From JADHUC01 sp964617665 (GTDB taxonomy: Bacteria > Planctomycetota > Planctomycetia > Pirellulales > Pirellulaceae), in NCBI GenBank assembly GCA_964617665.1, contig CAZUAH010000349.1, forward strand, positions 1 through 14,393: 14,393 bases of DNA. The letters are read 5' to 3'. The notes below the pieces were generated by a model. That model did not search any database, was not told the DNA's origin, and saw only the letters and a list, made by a program, of their open reading frames with translations. Positions within the stretch are counted from its first letter, which is position 1. Every line of letters begins with the position of its first letter. The position numbers were made by a program, and so were the translations under genes. Below, piece after piece: positions 1 through 8,087 of the stretch.

Positions 1-2
1 GC

Positions 3-1637
3 CGGATGATTCCCGACGAAAGCTATTGCGATCAGCCCTACGTTGTGATCACCCAGGACGGCAACTGGCTTTGCACGTTGACCACCGGGTCGGGGCACGA
101 AGGACAGGGCGGACAACACGTGGTTTCCACGATCAGCACAGACCGGGGCAAGACCTGGTCGCCGTTAGTGGATATCGAGCCGGCCGACGGACCGGAAGCC
201 TCGTGGGTCGTCCCGCTCCTCGTCGCTAGCGGTCGGGTGTACGCCTTCTACGACTACAACGGCGATCGGGTCGACCGGCTCCCCGGCGGCACGAAGAAAA
301 TCCGGGCCGACGTGATCGGCTGGTACTGCTACAGGTACTCCGATGACCATGGCCGCACTTGGTCCCAGCAACGATACCGGCTACCGATGCGCGTGACGGC
401 CTGCGATCGGGCGAACAACTGGCAGGGGAAGGTGCAGATTTTCTGGGGTATCGACAAGCCGAAAGTCACCGGGGGCAGCGTGCTGTTTGCCTTCACCAAG
501 CTGGGCCGCTACATGCTGGACAACGGCGAAGGCTGGCTTTACAGGAGCGACAATCTGTTGACGGAGCCGGACGTGGAGAAGATCCGCTGGGAGCTCTTGC
601 CCGACGGCGAGCACGGGATCCGCAAGGACGAGTTTGGCTCCATTCAGGAAGAACACAACCAGGTGCCGATCGACGATGACCGCTTGTACCTGGTCTACCG
701 CACGAAAACCGGCTATCCCTGCCACTCGTACAGCAACGACCGCGGCCACACGTGGACCACGCCGGAGCAGATGACCTATACGCCCGGCGGGCGGAGGATC
801 AAGAACAATCGGGCGTGTCCCAAGCTGTGGCGATGCCAAAACGGAAAGTACCTGTTCTGGTTCCACAATCACAGCGGCCTGACCTTCGCCGACCGGAATC
901 CGGTTTGGCTTTCGGGCGGCGAGGTTCGCGACGGACGGATGCACTGGTCGCAGCCGGAAATCATCCTCTACGATCCCGAGCCGACCATGCGGATGAGTTA
1001 CCCGGACCTGATCGAACAGGACGGTCGCTATTGGGTCACCGAAACCCAAAAATCCGTCGCCCGCGTTCATGAGCTCGACAAGTCGCTGCTGGAAGGACTC
1101 TGGAACCAGGGATCGGTCAAGACGGTTGCCCAAGGAGGATTGCTGGGTGAATTCACTTCGGGCAAGACGAAGCTCGGGGGCACAATCGATCTCGGCCGTT
1201 CCGGAGGTCTTTCACTCGATCTGTGGATAACGCTCGACAAGGACTCGACCGGAGAGCCGTTGGTCGACACCCGCGACGCCGAGGGCCGGGGAATCGTTCT
1301 GTCGACGGCCGAGAACGGCGCCGTTGGGATCGAGCTCTTCGACGGCCGGACCAAGGCGGCTTGGAAGTGCGATGCCGGACTTATCACGGCCGGAAAGGAA
1401 CACCACGTTGCAGCGATTGTCGACGCCGGCCCGAAGATCATCACGTTTGTCGTGGACGGCCGACTTTGCGACGGCGGTCCGGCACAGCAGTACGGCTGGG
1501 ATCGCTACGAAGGGAAACTGGGCGACGTGACAGGCTCGGCAGAGGTGCACGTGGCGCCCGCGGTCAGGAAGCTGCGGCTATATCGTCGCTACCTGCGGAC
1601 TTCCGAGGCAATCGGCAACTTCCACGCCGGTCGATGA
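3..1637 (+). CDS. sialidase-like (BNR/Asp-box) beta-propeller with C-terminal LamG-like domain, 5' partial
   Basis: The reading frame is open to the left edge of the window, so the N-terminus (probably including a signal peptide) is cut off. The first ATG at 6 is unlikely to be the true start, because the text after it (IPDESYCDQPYVV) already looks like blade one of the family. Counting from that ATG, three Asp-box motifs are visible: STDRGKTW (about 44-51), SDDHGRTW (112-119) and SNDRGHTW (243-250). Together with GPEASW and the EEHNQVPIDDDRLY stretch, they fit the sialidase/neuraminidase six-bladed propeller. Residues about 380-543 look like a LamG/concanavalin-A-like sandwich (LSLDLWITLDKD, HHVAAIVDAG, VRKLRLYRRYLRTSEA). 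The family role is hydrolysis or binding of terminal sugars on extracellular glycans; true sialic acid specificity is not shown. It is followed by a palindromic repeat and then another secreted glycan-type protein on the same strand. Confidence 0.85.
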   Translation, partial: RMIPDESYCDQPYVVITQDGNWLCTLTTGSGHEGQGGQHVVSTISTDRGKTWSPLVDIEPADGPEASWVVPLLVASGRVYAFYDYNGDRVDRLPGGTKKIRADVIGWYCYRYSDDHGRTWSQQRYRLPMRVTACDRANNWQGKVQIFWGIDKPKVTGGSVLFAFTKLGRYMLDNGEGWLYRSDNLLTEPDVEKIRWELLPDGEHGIRKDEFGSIQEEHNQVPIDDDRLYLVYRTKTGYPCHSYSNDRGHTWTTPEQMTYTPGGRRIKNNRACPKLWRCQNGKYLFWFHNHSGLTFADRNPVWLSGGEVRDGRMHWSQPEIILYDPEPTMRMSYPDLIEQDGRYWVTETQKSVARVHELDKSLLEGLWNQGSVKTVAQGGLLGEFTSGKTKLGGTIDLGRSGGLSLDLWITLDKDSTGEPLVDTRDAEGRGIVLSTAENGAVGIELFDGRTKAAWKCDAGLITAGKEHHVAAIVDAGPKIITFVVDGRLCDGGPAQQYGWDRYEGKLGDVTGSAEVHVAPAVRKLRLYRRYLRTSEAIGNFHAGR

Positions 1638-1677
1638 CGCACACATCGGTTCTGTCCGTGGGAAAAAAAGCGGAACG

Positions 1678-1746
1678 AAATCAGCCGGAACGCGCTAGCG
1701 TCCGGTTTTGGTCGGAACCGTGGGCTTAGCGCCCAGCGGCTGATTT
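1678..1746. repeat. intergenic nested palindrome, three-way-junction type
   Basis: A perfect 10-bp outer inverted repeat, AAATCAGCCG (1678-1687) and CGGCTGATTT (1737-1746), encloses two hairpins. The first is CCGG-a-ACGC-GCTA-GCGT-CCGG (1685-1705), which shares a few bases with the outer stem. The second has arms CCG/CGG and GGGC/GCCC around a TTAGC loop (1718-1739). The whole can fold as a three-armed structure. It sits between two same-strand genes, 40 bases after the sialidase stop. Short intergenic palindromes of this style are, from memory, common in planctomycete genomes. The lack of a T-run argues against a classical intrinsic terminator, although the RNA could still act as a 3'-end stabiliser. 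Confidence 0.75.
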
Positions 1747-1841
1747 TCTCACAACCACGGAGCGAAAGAGGACAATCAGCGACAGTTACCCATGCGTACT
1801 TCATTCCGAACTGATACTGAAGAGCCGGAGCGGGAAATCAC

Positions 1842-1847
1842 GGAGAG
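1842..1847 (+). promoter_or_regulatory. Shine-Dalgarno deciding the start at 1855/1858
   Basis: GGAGAG lies 7 bases before GTG 1855 and 10 before ATG 1858. The upstream in-frame ATG at 1792 has no well-spaced purine tract and would add 22 charged residues before the signal peptide. The internal start is therefore preferred. Confidence 0.55.
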
Positions 1848-1857
1848 ATACAACGTG

Positions 1858-3387
1858 ATGATGCGACGACGCACTTGGTTCCTGCCGGCTGTTGGCCTGC
1901 TCCTGTTTTCTCCACTCGTGTCGTTTGCTGCAGAAGGGCCGGCGGGATTGAGGGTCCAAAACGGCTGGTATGTCCACAACGGGAAGGTTGTTTGGGGTTA
2001 CGCCCAGCACAACGGTTGGTGGCGAGCTGGCCAGCGGCCGAACATCACGCGAAACGCTCCGAGCCAAGTCGGGCCGAATCGGACTGAAGATCTCGATAAG
2101 CTGACCGACGCCATGCTGCGGTACGGCTATCCGGCCTTCGAGCACAACTTTGGGCTGTGGTACGACCGGCGACGGGACCGGCATGACACGGAGCGCCGCG
2201 AAGATGCGAACGTCGTTTCTCCTTTTCTCGAACAACCGTGGGCGCGCTCCCGTCAAGGGACGGCTTGGGATGGTCTGTCGAAATACGATTTGACGAAGTA
2301 CAACGACTGGTACTTCGAGCGACTGAAGCAATTCGCCGAATTGTGCGACAGGAAAGGAACGGTGCTGCTGTTCAACTTCTACATGCAGCACGCCTTATTG
2401 GAGACCAACGCCCACTACGTCGATTTCCCATGGCGACCGGCCAATTGCATCCAGCAAACCGGACTGCCCGATGGCACTCCGGCGGCGAACGCCTTCTACG
2501 ACGTCTCGGAACCGGTCCGGCGCGAGCTGCACCAGGCGTACATCCGCAAGTGTCTCGACGAACTGGGCGACTATACCAATGTCGTCTTCCTTTGCAGCGA
2601 AGAGTACACGGGCCCGGTGGACTTCATGCGGTTCTGGCTCGACACGATCATTCAATGGGAACAGCAATCCAACAAGGACGTGCACATTGGACTGAGCGGC
2701 TGCAAGGATGTGGTCGACGCCCTGCTTTCCGGCCGCCAACGACGAGCGAAGATCTCGACGATCGACCTTCGCTACTGGTGGTACGAACAAGACGGCCGGC
2801 TTTTCGCGCCAAAGGGCGGCCAGGAGGTTCCGGGGCGATACATAGGGCAAATCAAACGCACGACCGCGCCGCAGATCTATCGCCAAGTCAGAGAATACCG
2901 CTTGAGGTATCCCAATCAAGCGATCATCCACGGCATCGCGGGCACGCGACAACATGCCTGGGCCGCGCTCATGGGCGGTGCGTCGATGCTGGTCGGCCAG
3001 TTGCCGTACCCAGACAGGAAGGACCCGTCTACTTACATCTCGCCCGAACTGTGCCGCGCGATCCAGCCCACCTATGATTTCATTCGCAGCGAAGTTGCTG
3101 AAGACATGCCTCGATTGAAACCACGCGACGGGTTGTGCAGTGGGGGCTTCTGCCTGGCGGCTCCGCCCAACTGCTACATTTTCTACTTCCTTGGCCGCAA
3201 AGAGAAAACGATCGACCTACGCGCCTCGGCGGGACGAACCGTGTCCGCCCGCTGGTTCAATCCGCGGACCGGCGAGTGGCAGGACGGCCCTCGCACACGG
3301 CCCGCGAGTATGACGGTCCAGACACCTGACTACCAGGATTGGGTCCTCTTGGTGCGTACGACCGGAAGAGCCGGGCATCCCGAGTGA
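1858..3387 (+). CDS. secreted glycoside-hydrolase-like protein (DUF6298-type) with C-terminal putative collagen-binding-like domain
   Basis: A 509-residue protein starting MMRRRTWFLPAVGLLLFSPL with a clear signal peptide, cleaved near SFA-AEG. The body (about 30-410) is rich in aromatic residues and looks like a TIM-barrel glycosidase: WGYAQHNGWW near the N-terminus, a strand-like VLLFNFYMQH (about 169-178), then VVFLCSEEYTGP with an acidic pair at about 248-249 that could be the acid/base, and a later STIDLRYWWY. The last 90 residues (ARWFNPRTGEW ... DYQDWVLLV) match the pattern of the putative collagen-binding domain often found at the C-terminus of DUF4038/GH140-like proteins. The DUF6298 name comes from memory of similar planctomycete proteins and was not searched. 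No substrate can be assigned. GTG 1855 is an alternative start. It lies downstream of the sialidase on the same strand, separated by the palindrome. Confidence 0.75.
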   Translation: MMRRRTWFLPAVGLLLFSPLVSFAAEGPAGLRVQNGWYVHNGKVVWGYAQHNGWWRAGQRPNITRNAPSQVGPNRTEDLDKLTDAMLRYGYPAFEHNFGLWYDRRRDRHDTERREDANVVSPFLEQPWARSRQGTAWDGLSKYDLTKYNDWYFERLKQFAELCDRKGTVLLFNFYMQHALLETNAHYVDFPWRPANCIQQTGLPDGTPAANAFYDVSEPVRRELHQAYIRKCLDELGDYTNVVFLCSEEYTGPVDFMRFWLDTIIQWEQQSNKDVHIGLSGCKDVVDALLSGRQRRAKISTIDLRYWWYEQDGRLFAPKGGQEVPGRYIGQIKRTTAPQIYRQVREYRLRYPNQAIIHGIAGTRQHAWAALMGGASMLVGQLPYPDRKDPSTYISPELCRAIQPTYDFIRSEVAEDMPRLKPRDGLCSGGFCLAAPPNCYIFYFLGRKEKTIDLRASAGRTVSARWFNPRTGEWQDGPRTRPASMTVQTPDYQDWVLLVRTTGRAGHPE

Positions 3388-3439
3388 TGCCGATCACGAA
3401 AGAAACGCTTGATTCATGCGTCTAAACTGTGGGACAAGC

Positions 3440-3469
3440 GAGCGTGAGGCGTCGCCGCCTCGATCGCTC
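3440..3469. repeat. imperfect hairpin downstream of the DUF6298-type gene
   Basis: GAGCG-t-GAGGCG pairs with CGCCTC-gat-CGCTC around a TCGC loop, giving an 11-bp stem with a small internal bulge 52 bases after the stop. There is no T-run. It may be a dispersed palindrome or a Rho-independent-like 3' end. The remaining intergenic sequence up to the next gene (about 3470-3606) shows no convincing promoter by eye. Confidence 0.5.
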
Positions 3470-3606
3470 CGCGCATATGGCCTCGTCATGATTCCTTCCA
3501 CAAAGACCCTCCAGCGTATTCGAAACCAAAGCATGTTTCAGGCAGAGATGGAATTACAGCAATTCCCCTTGTTTTCGCAGATGTGTATCTCTTGTATGCT
3601 GGCACC

Positions 3607-4986
3607 ATGACGCTACGCGACACGCTACTCCGATATGGCCGCAGGGCCCTCATTCTTCCGCCCATCGTGGCCGGCATTGCCGTATTGGCTCTCGTTGTTT
3701 CCAGGCGGCAACCGCCGGCTACGCGTCCGCTGCCGGAGGCGTCGAGGCCGTTGCGGGTGATCGAGGTACAGAAGGTCTCCGTTGTTCCGCGCGTGCTAGG
3801 CTATGGGACGGCTCGCCCCGGCGACGTCTGGTCCGCCGTCGCCGAAGTCAAAGGGCGCGTCGTCGAGACGCATCCGGAGCTGAAAGCGGGCGCAATCATC
3901 CGCGAAGGCGAAGTGGTTCTCCGGATCGACGCGGAGGATTACGAATTGCAAATCGCGCGACTTCACGCAGAGACTGCTCAGATCGAGGCCCAGCAGACGG
4001 AACTGGATGCGCAGGAAGCTAACTACCAGGAGTCGTTGACGATTGAGGACGAAGCTCTGCAGTTGGCGCAACGGGACCTCGCGCGCGTCAAGGACTTGCG
4101 ATCCAGAGACGCTGTCGCCGAGGCAACGTACGACGAGAGCCTGCGAAGCGTACTGACACAGCGACAAAGCGTTCAGTCGCTGAAAAGCAAGCTGACGGTA
4201 CTTCCGGCCCAGCGTCAGGCGCTGGCGGCGAATCTTCGCGCCAAACAGGCCAGTCTCGGACAAGCGCAAATCGATCTGGATCGCACAGTTCTCAAGGCTC
4301 CGTTCGATTGCCGTCTGAGCGATGTCAACTTGGAGGTGGGGCAGTTCTTGACCGCCGGCCAAAAACTGTTCGACGCGTATGGTGCGGCTGTGACCGAGAT
4401 CGAGGCGCAAATGCCGATCGATCAGGTGCGCAGATTGTTGGCTCCCCACAACGAGGCGGTGGACCTGCGCAATGATGCCATGGAGACCATGCGGTCCATT
4501 TTTGACGTCCAGGCTACGGTGCGGATGCGTACGGGCGATTTTGTCGTCGAGTGGGAGGGACGGTTCGATCGGATCCGCGAAGAGTTGGACCTGCGGACAC
4601 GAACGCTGCAAATCGTCATCGCTGTCGACAAGCCGTATGAAGGCGTGATTCCCGGCAAACGCCCGCCTCTCTCGCCAGGCATGTTCTGCGAAGTTGAATT
4701 GTGGGGTGCACCCCGGCCGAACCAGATCGTCGTGCCAAGGACAAGCGTACGGGGCGGCGCCGTGTTCTTGGTGAACAACGAGAACCATCTAGTCCGGCGA
4801 CCTGTGACGCTTGACTTTTCTCAAGGCAGCATCTCGGTGATCTCCGCCGGACTCGAGCCAGGCGAGCGGTTGGTCGTCTCCGAGGCGACACCGGCGGTGG
4901 AGGGGATGCTGGTCGAAGCGACACTTGACCCGATAATCGCCGACCAGTTGAGCGCCCAAGCGGCAGGCGAGGGCGACGTGCGATGA
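3607..4986 (+). CDS. RND efflux periplasmic adaptor (HlyD/AcrA-type membrane fusion protein)
   Basis: A 459-residue adaptor that links an inner-membrane RND pump to an outer-membrane channel. From ATG 3607 it has a short cytoplasmic start, one hydrophobic anchor (about 13-32, ALILPPIVAGIAVLALVV), a first lipoyl half (about 75-110, with GRVVETHPELKAGAIIREGE), a long heptad-like Gln/Ala/Glu-rich hairpin (about 115-225), the second lipoyl half with the usual LDRTVLKAPFDC and VEVGQFL-like text (about 223-255; here EVGQFLTAGQ), then beta-barrel and membrane-proximal parts (SPGMFCEVELWG, VPRTSVRGGAVFLV). GTG 3583 would add eight residues; ATG is preferred because neither site has a good ribosome-binding site and the extra residues carry no domain. 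There is no lipobox Cys, so it is anchored by the transmembrane helix rather than by lipid. The stop overlaps the pump start. Confidence 0.93.
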   Translation: MTLRDTLLRYGRRALILPPIVAGIAVLALVVSRRQPPATRPLPEASRPLRVIEVQKVSVVPRVLGYGTARPGDVWSAVAEVKGRVVETHPELKAGAIIREGEVVLRIDAEDYELQIARLHAETAQIEAQQTELDAQEANYQESLTIEDEALQLAQRDLARVKDLRSRDAVAEATYDESLRSVLTQRQSVQSLKSKLTVLPAQRQALAANLRAKQASLGQAQIDLDRTVLKAPFDCRLSDVNLEVGQFLTAGQKLFDAYGAAVTEIEAQMPIDQVRRLLAPHNEAVDLRNDAMETMRSIFDVQATVRMRTGDFVVEWEGRFDRIREELDLRTRTLQIVIAVDKPYEGVIPGKRPPLSPGMFCEVELWGAPRPNQIVVPRTSVRGGAVFLVNNENHLVRRPVTLDFSQGSISVISAGLEPGERLVVSEATPAVEGMLVEATLDPIIADQLSAQAAGEGDVR

Positions 4987-7900
4987 TCGGTTATTTCGCC
5001 CGTCATCCGACGGCCGCCAACCTGCTGATGGTCGCGCTAGTCGCGATTGGCCTGCTGAGTGCTTCAAGCCTTCGCCGCGAGACATTTCCGGATATCACGC
5101 CTAGCGAGGTGCAGGTCCGCGTTCTCTACCCTGGAGCCACCGCCGAGGAGGTCGAGGAGGTTGTCTGCCAGCGGGTGGAAGACGTGATCGAGGGAGTGCG
5201 GTTCGTCAAGGAACTCCGCTCCGATGCACGTGAGGGGCTCGGAACCATCACGGCCGAGATGGATGAACGAGGCGATTTTACGACGTTCCTCGCAGACATC
5301 CAGAGCGAAGTCGATTCAATCGACGACCTCCCGGACGACGTGGAAGACCCGATTCTCTCGCAGCTTGGCACAACCGACCCAGTCGTGACACTGGTCGTTT
5401 CTGGATCGATGCCCGTGCCCGATCTGAAGACATACTGCGAACAGCTCAAAGACCAACTGCAGGTACTGCCCGAAGTGTCATTGGTGACCGTGGCCGGCTT
5501 CTCCGACCACCAACTGCGAGTCGAGTTATCCGCGGAAGCCTTGATCCGTTACGGGTTGAGCGCCGCCGACGTGGCGGCCATCCTGGCGCGGCAGAGTGTC
5601 GATCTTCCCGTCGGCGTCCTGGAAACCAGCGAACGCGACCTGCTAATTCGATTCGTCGACCAGCGGCGTACTCCCCAGGAACTCGAGGAATTAGTGATCG
5701 TCGCTAGCGGGGGCGGTGCCGAAGTGCGTCTGCGAGACATCGCCCGCGTGCGAGATGTGTTCGAGTTCCAGGAAGACAAAGTCTTGCTCGATGGCCGGCG
5801 AGCGGGCCTGCTGCACGTCCTGAAGACAAAGAACCAGGACGTGATCCGAGTCGCTGAGGTCGTCAAAGAGTTTGTCGACGGGCAGCGACAGATCAATCCG
5901 GCTGTAGATATTCGCGTGACCAACGACGTTTCGACCTTGGTCGTCGACCGGCTACAGATGTTACTGAAGAACGGCTGGCAAGGGATCATTCTCGTATTCT
6001 TGACCTTGTGGCTGTTCTTTAGCTTTCGCCTTTCGTTCTGGGTGGTGATGAGCGTACCGGTCTCGTTCCTGGGCGCGTTCTTCTTCATGGCAGAGGCCGA
6101 TCTGACGATCAATATGGTGACCATGGTGGGCATGCTGCTCGCCTTGGGGTTACTGATGGATGACGGCATCGTCATTGCCGAGAACATCGCGTCTCACATG
6201 AGTCGGGGCGCCTCGCCGATGCAGGCGGCGATCGACGGGGTGAGCGAAGTGCGGGCTGGCGTGTTCTCCTCGTTCCTGACGACGGTCTGCGTGCTCGGGC
6301 CGTTGGCGACGCTTGCCGGCGATCTCGGAAAGATCCTGCGAGTCGTGCCCATGGTCTTGATACTCGTCCTCGCGGTCAGCCTGATCGAAGCCTTTATGAT
6401 CTTGCCGGCGCACCTCGGGCACTCGTTGAAGAACGTGGATCGCCCTAATTGGTTTCGCCGCCGCTTCGACAGTCTGGTCGATGGATTCCGACAGCGGATT
6501 CTCGGCCCTGCCGTCGACGCGGCCTTACGTTGGCGTTACCTGTTCGTCGGCTCCGTGCTAGGGCTCCTGCTCGTTTCGTTCAGCTTGATGGCAGGTGGTG
6601 TGGTCAAATTTCAGGCCTTCCCCGAACTGGACGGCGATATTGTCGTCGCCCGAGTCTTGCTGCCGCCGGGCACGCCGCTACGACGTACCGAAGAAGTCGT
6701 CGACCGGCTGACCGCTGGGATTCGCGACGTCAACGAGCACTTTTCACCTCGGCAACCAGAAGGGACGGAATTGGTACACACCGTCGTCGTACAATTCAAC
6801 GAGAACGCCGAAGCGATGGAGAACGGGCCCCATGTTGCGACCGTCACGGTCGACCTGCTGGCAGCCGAGGTGCGCGACGCATCGGTCGACGAGATTCTGG
6901 AACACTGGCGCAAGGCGTCCAGGGAAGTGACCGGCGTACTCGATCTCGTGTTCGCCGAACCGGGCTTTGGCCCCGCGGGTCGCGCGATCGAAATGCGCAT
7001 CCGCGGGACGGATCTGGCCGAAATGAAACAAGCATCCGAGGAAGCCCGCGACTGGCTGGCGCCGTTCCAGGGCGTGCAGAACCTGAATGACGACCTTCGC
7101 CACGGCAAACCCGAACTACGAGTCCGGCTGCGCCAGGGCGCCTTTGGCCTCGGATTGGACTCCGACGCAGTAGCACGCCAACTACGTGTGGCTTTCCAAG
7201 GGGGTACTGCGGACGAGATTCAGATCGGTTCCGAGTCGTACGAGATCGACGTGCAATATCGCCCGCAAGACCAGGACACACTGGCAGACTTCGAGTCGTT
7301 TTATCTGACCGCCCCGACCGGCGAACAAATTCCCCTGGCAACGGTCGCCGAGGTGTGGCAGGATCGGGGGTGGTCTCGCATTGCGCGAGTGAACGGTCTG
7401 CGCACGGTCACTGTTCGTGGAGACGTCGATACACGAAACGCAAATACCGCCGACTTGCTTGGCACGTTCCGCCGCGAATGCCTGTCCGAATTGGAGCACA
7501 ACCACCCGGATTTGCGTTTTGAATTCGAGGGCGAATCCAAGGAGGCGGCGACCACCCAGCAGTCCATGATGCGAGGCATGGCCATCGGGCTGCTTGGCGT
7601 ATTCGTCATCTTGAGCTTCCAATTCCGTAGTTACCTGGAACCACTGACGGTGATGATAGCCATCCCACTGGCACTAATCGGCGTATTCTGGGGACATCTC
7701 CTGATGGGCGTCGACGTGTGCATGCCCAGCATGCTGGGCTTCGCGTCCCTAGCCGGGATCGTGGTCAACGACTCGATCCTTCTGGTCCTTTTTTTGAAAG
7801 CAGAACGCGACCAAGGCCACGACGTCATCGCCGCCTGCGGCCGCGCCAGCCGGTTGCGTTTTCGTGCGATCTTGCTCACGTCTCTAACCACCATTGCCGG

Positions 7901-8069
7901 GCTGTTGCCGTTGCTGTCCGAACGCAGCCTGCAAGCCCAAGTGTTGATCCCGTTGGCCGTCAGTGTTGCCTTTGGACTCATGACGTCCACGGTGCTCGTC
8001 CTATTCGTCATTCCCTGTCTATACGCCATCTTCACCGACTTCGGATGGACGACGAATCCCGGTAAATAA
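4983..8069 (+). CDS. RND-family efflux pump, inner-membrane permease
   Basis: A 1028-residue AcrB-type proton-driven exporter. The start overlaps the adaptor stop in ATGA (4983-4986), which implies translational coupling and a two-gene operon. Features: TM1 about 11-28; first porter domain (SEVQVRVLYPGATAEEVE, residues 41-58); TM2-6 about 333-475 with the TM4 proton-relay pair Asp393-Asp394 in LMDDGIVIAEN; TM7 about 520-540; second porter domain about 545-850; TM8-12 about 865-1015. In TM10 the position of AcrB Lys940 reads VVNDSILLV, so the Lys appears replaced by Asn929 followed by Asp930; I remember this VVND form in other environmental RND clades. The divergence from AcrB and the lack of an outer-membrane factor gene nearby prevent substrate assignment. 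It ends 18 bases from the stop of the convergent minus-strand gene, with no terminator between them. Confidence 0.95.
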   Translation: MIGYFARHPTAANLLMVALVAIGLLSASSLRRETFPDITPSEVQVRVLYPGATAEEVEEVVCQRVEDVIEGVRFVKELRSDAREGLGTITAEMDERGDFTTFLADIQSEVDSIDDLPDDVEDPILSQLGTTDPVVTLVVSGSMPVPDLKTYCEQLKDQLQVLPEVSLVTVAGFSDHQLRVELSAEALIRYGLSAADVAAILARQSVDLPVGVLETSERDLLIRFVDQRRTPQELEELVIVASGGGAEVRLRDIARVRDVFEFQEDKVLLDGRRAGLLHVLKTKNQDVIRVAEVVKEFVDGQRQINPAVDIRVTNDVSTLVVDRLQMLLKNGWQGIILVFLTLWLFFSFRLSFWVVMSVPVSFLGAFFFMAEADLTINMVTMVGMLLALGLLMDDGIVIAENIASHMSRGASPMQAAIDGVSEVRAGVFSSFLTTVCVLGPLATLAGDLGKILRVVPMVLILVLAVSLIEAFMILPAHLGHSLKNVDRPNWFRRRFDSLVDGFRQRILGPAVDAALRWRYLFVGSVLGLLLVSFSLMAGGVVKFQAFPELDGDIVVARVLLPPGTPLRRTEEVVDRLTAGIRDVNEHFSPRQPEGTELVHTVVVQFNENAEAMENGPHVATVTVDLLAAEVRDASVDEILEHWRKASREVTGVLDLVFAEPGFGPAGRAIEMRIRGTDLAEMKQASEEARDWLAPFQGVQNLNDDLRHGKPELRVRLRQGAFGLGLDSDAVARQLRVAFQGGTADEIQIGSESYEIDVQYRPQDQDTLADFESFYLTAPTGEQIPLATVAEVWQDRGWSRIARVNGLRTVTVRGDVDTRNANTADLLGTFRRECLSELEHNHPDLRFEFEGESKEAATTQQSMMRGMAIGLLGVFVILSFQFRSYLEPLTVMIAIPLALIGVFWGHLLMGVDVCMPSMLGFASLAGIVVNDSILLVLFLKAERDQGHDVIAACGRASRLRFRAILLTSLTTIAGLLPLLSERSLQAQVLIPLAVSVAFGLMTSTVLVLFVIPCLYAIFTDFGWTTNPGK

Positions 8070-8087
8070 CGGCTGATGGTGGCGATG

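Noticed and set aside
381..1133. A 250-residue open frame on the minus strand opposite the first sialidase.
   Set aside because: It is fully antisense to a clear Asp-box protein and has no family text. Long antisense frames are expected in GC-rich coding DNA.
3796..4788. A 330-residue open frame on the minus strand opposite the adaptor gene.
   Set aside because: The opposite strand encodes an unmistakable membrane fusion protein; this frame is low in recognisable domains and is a shadow.
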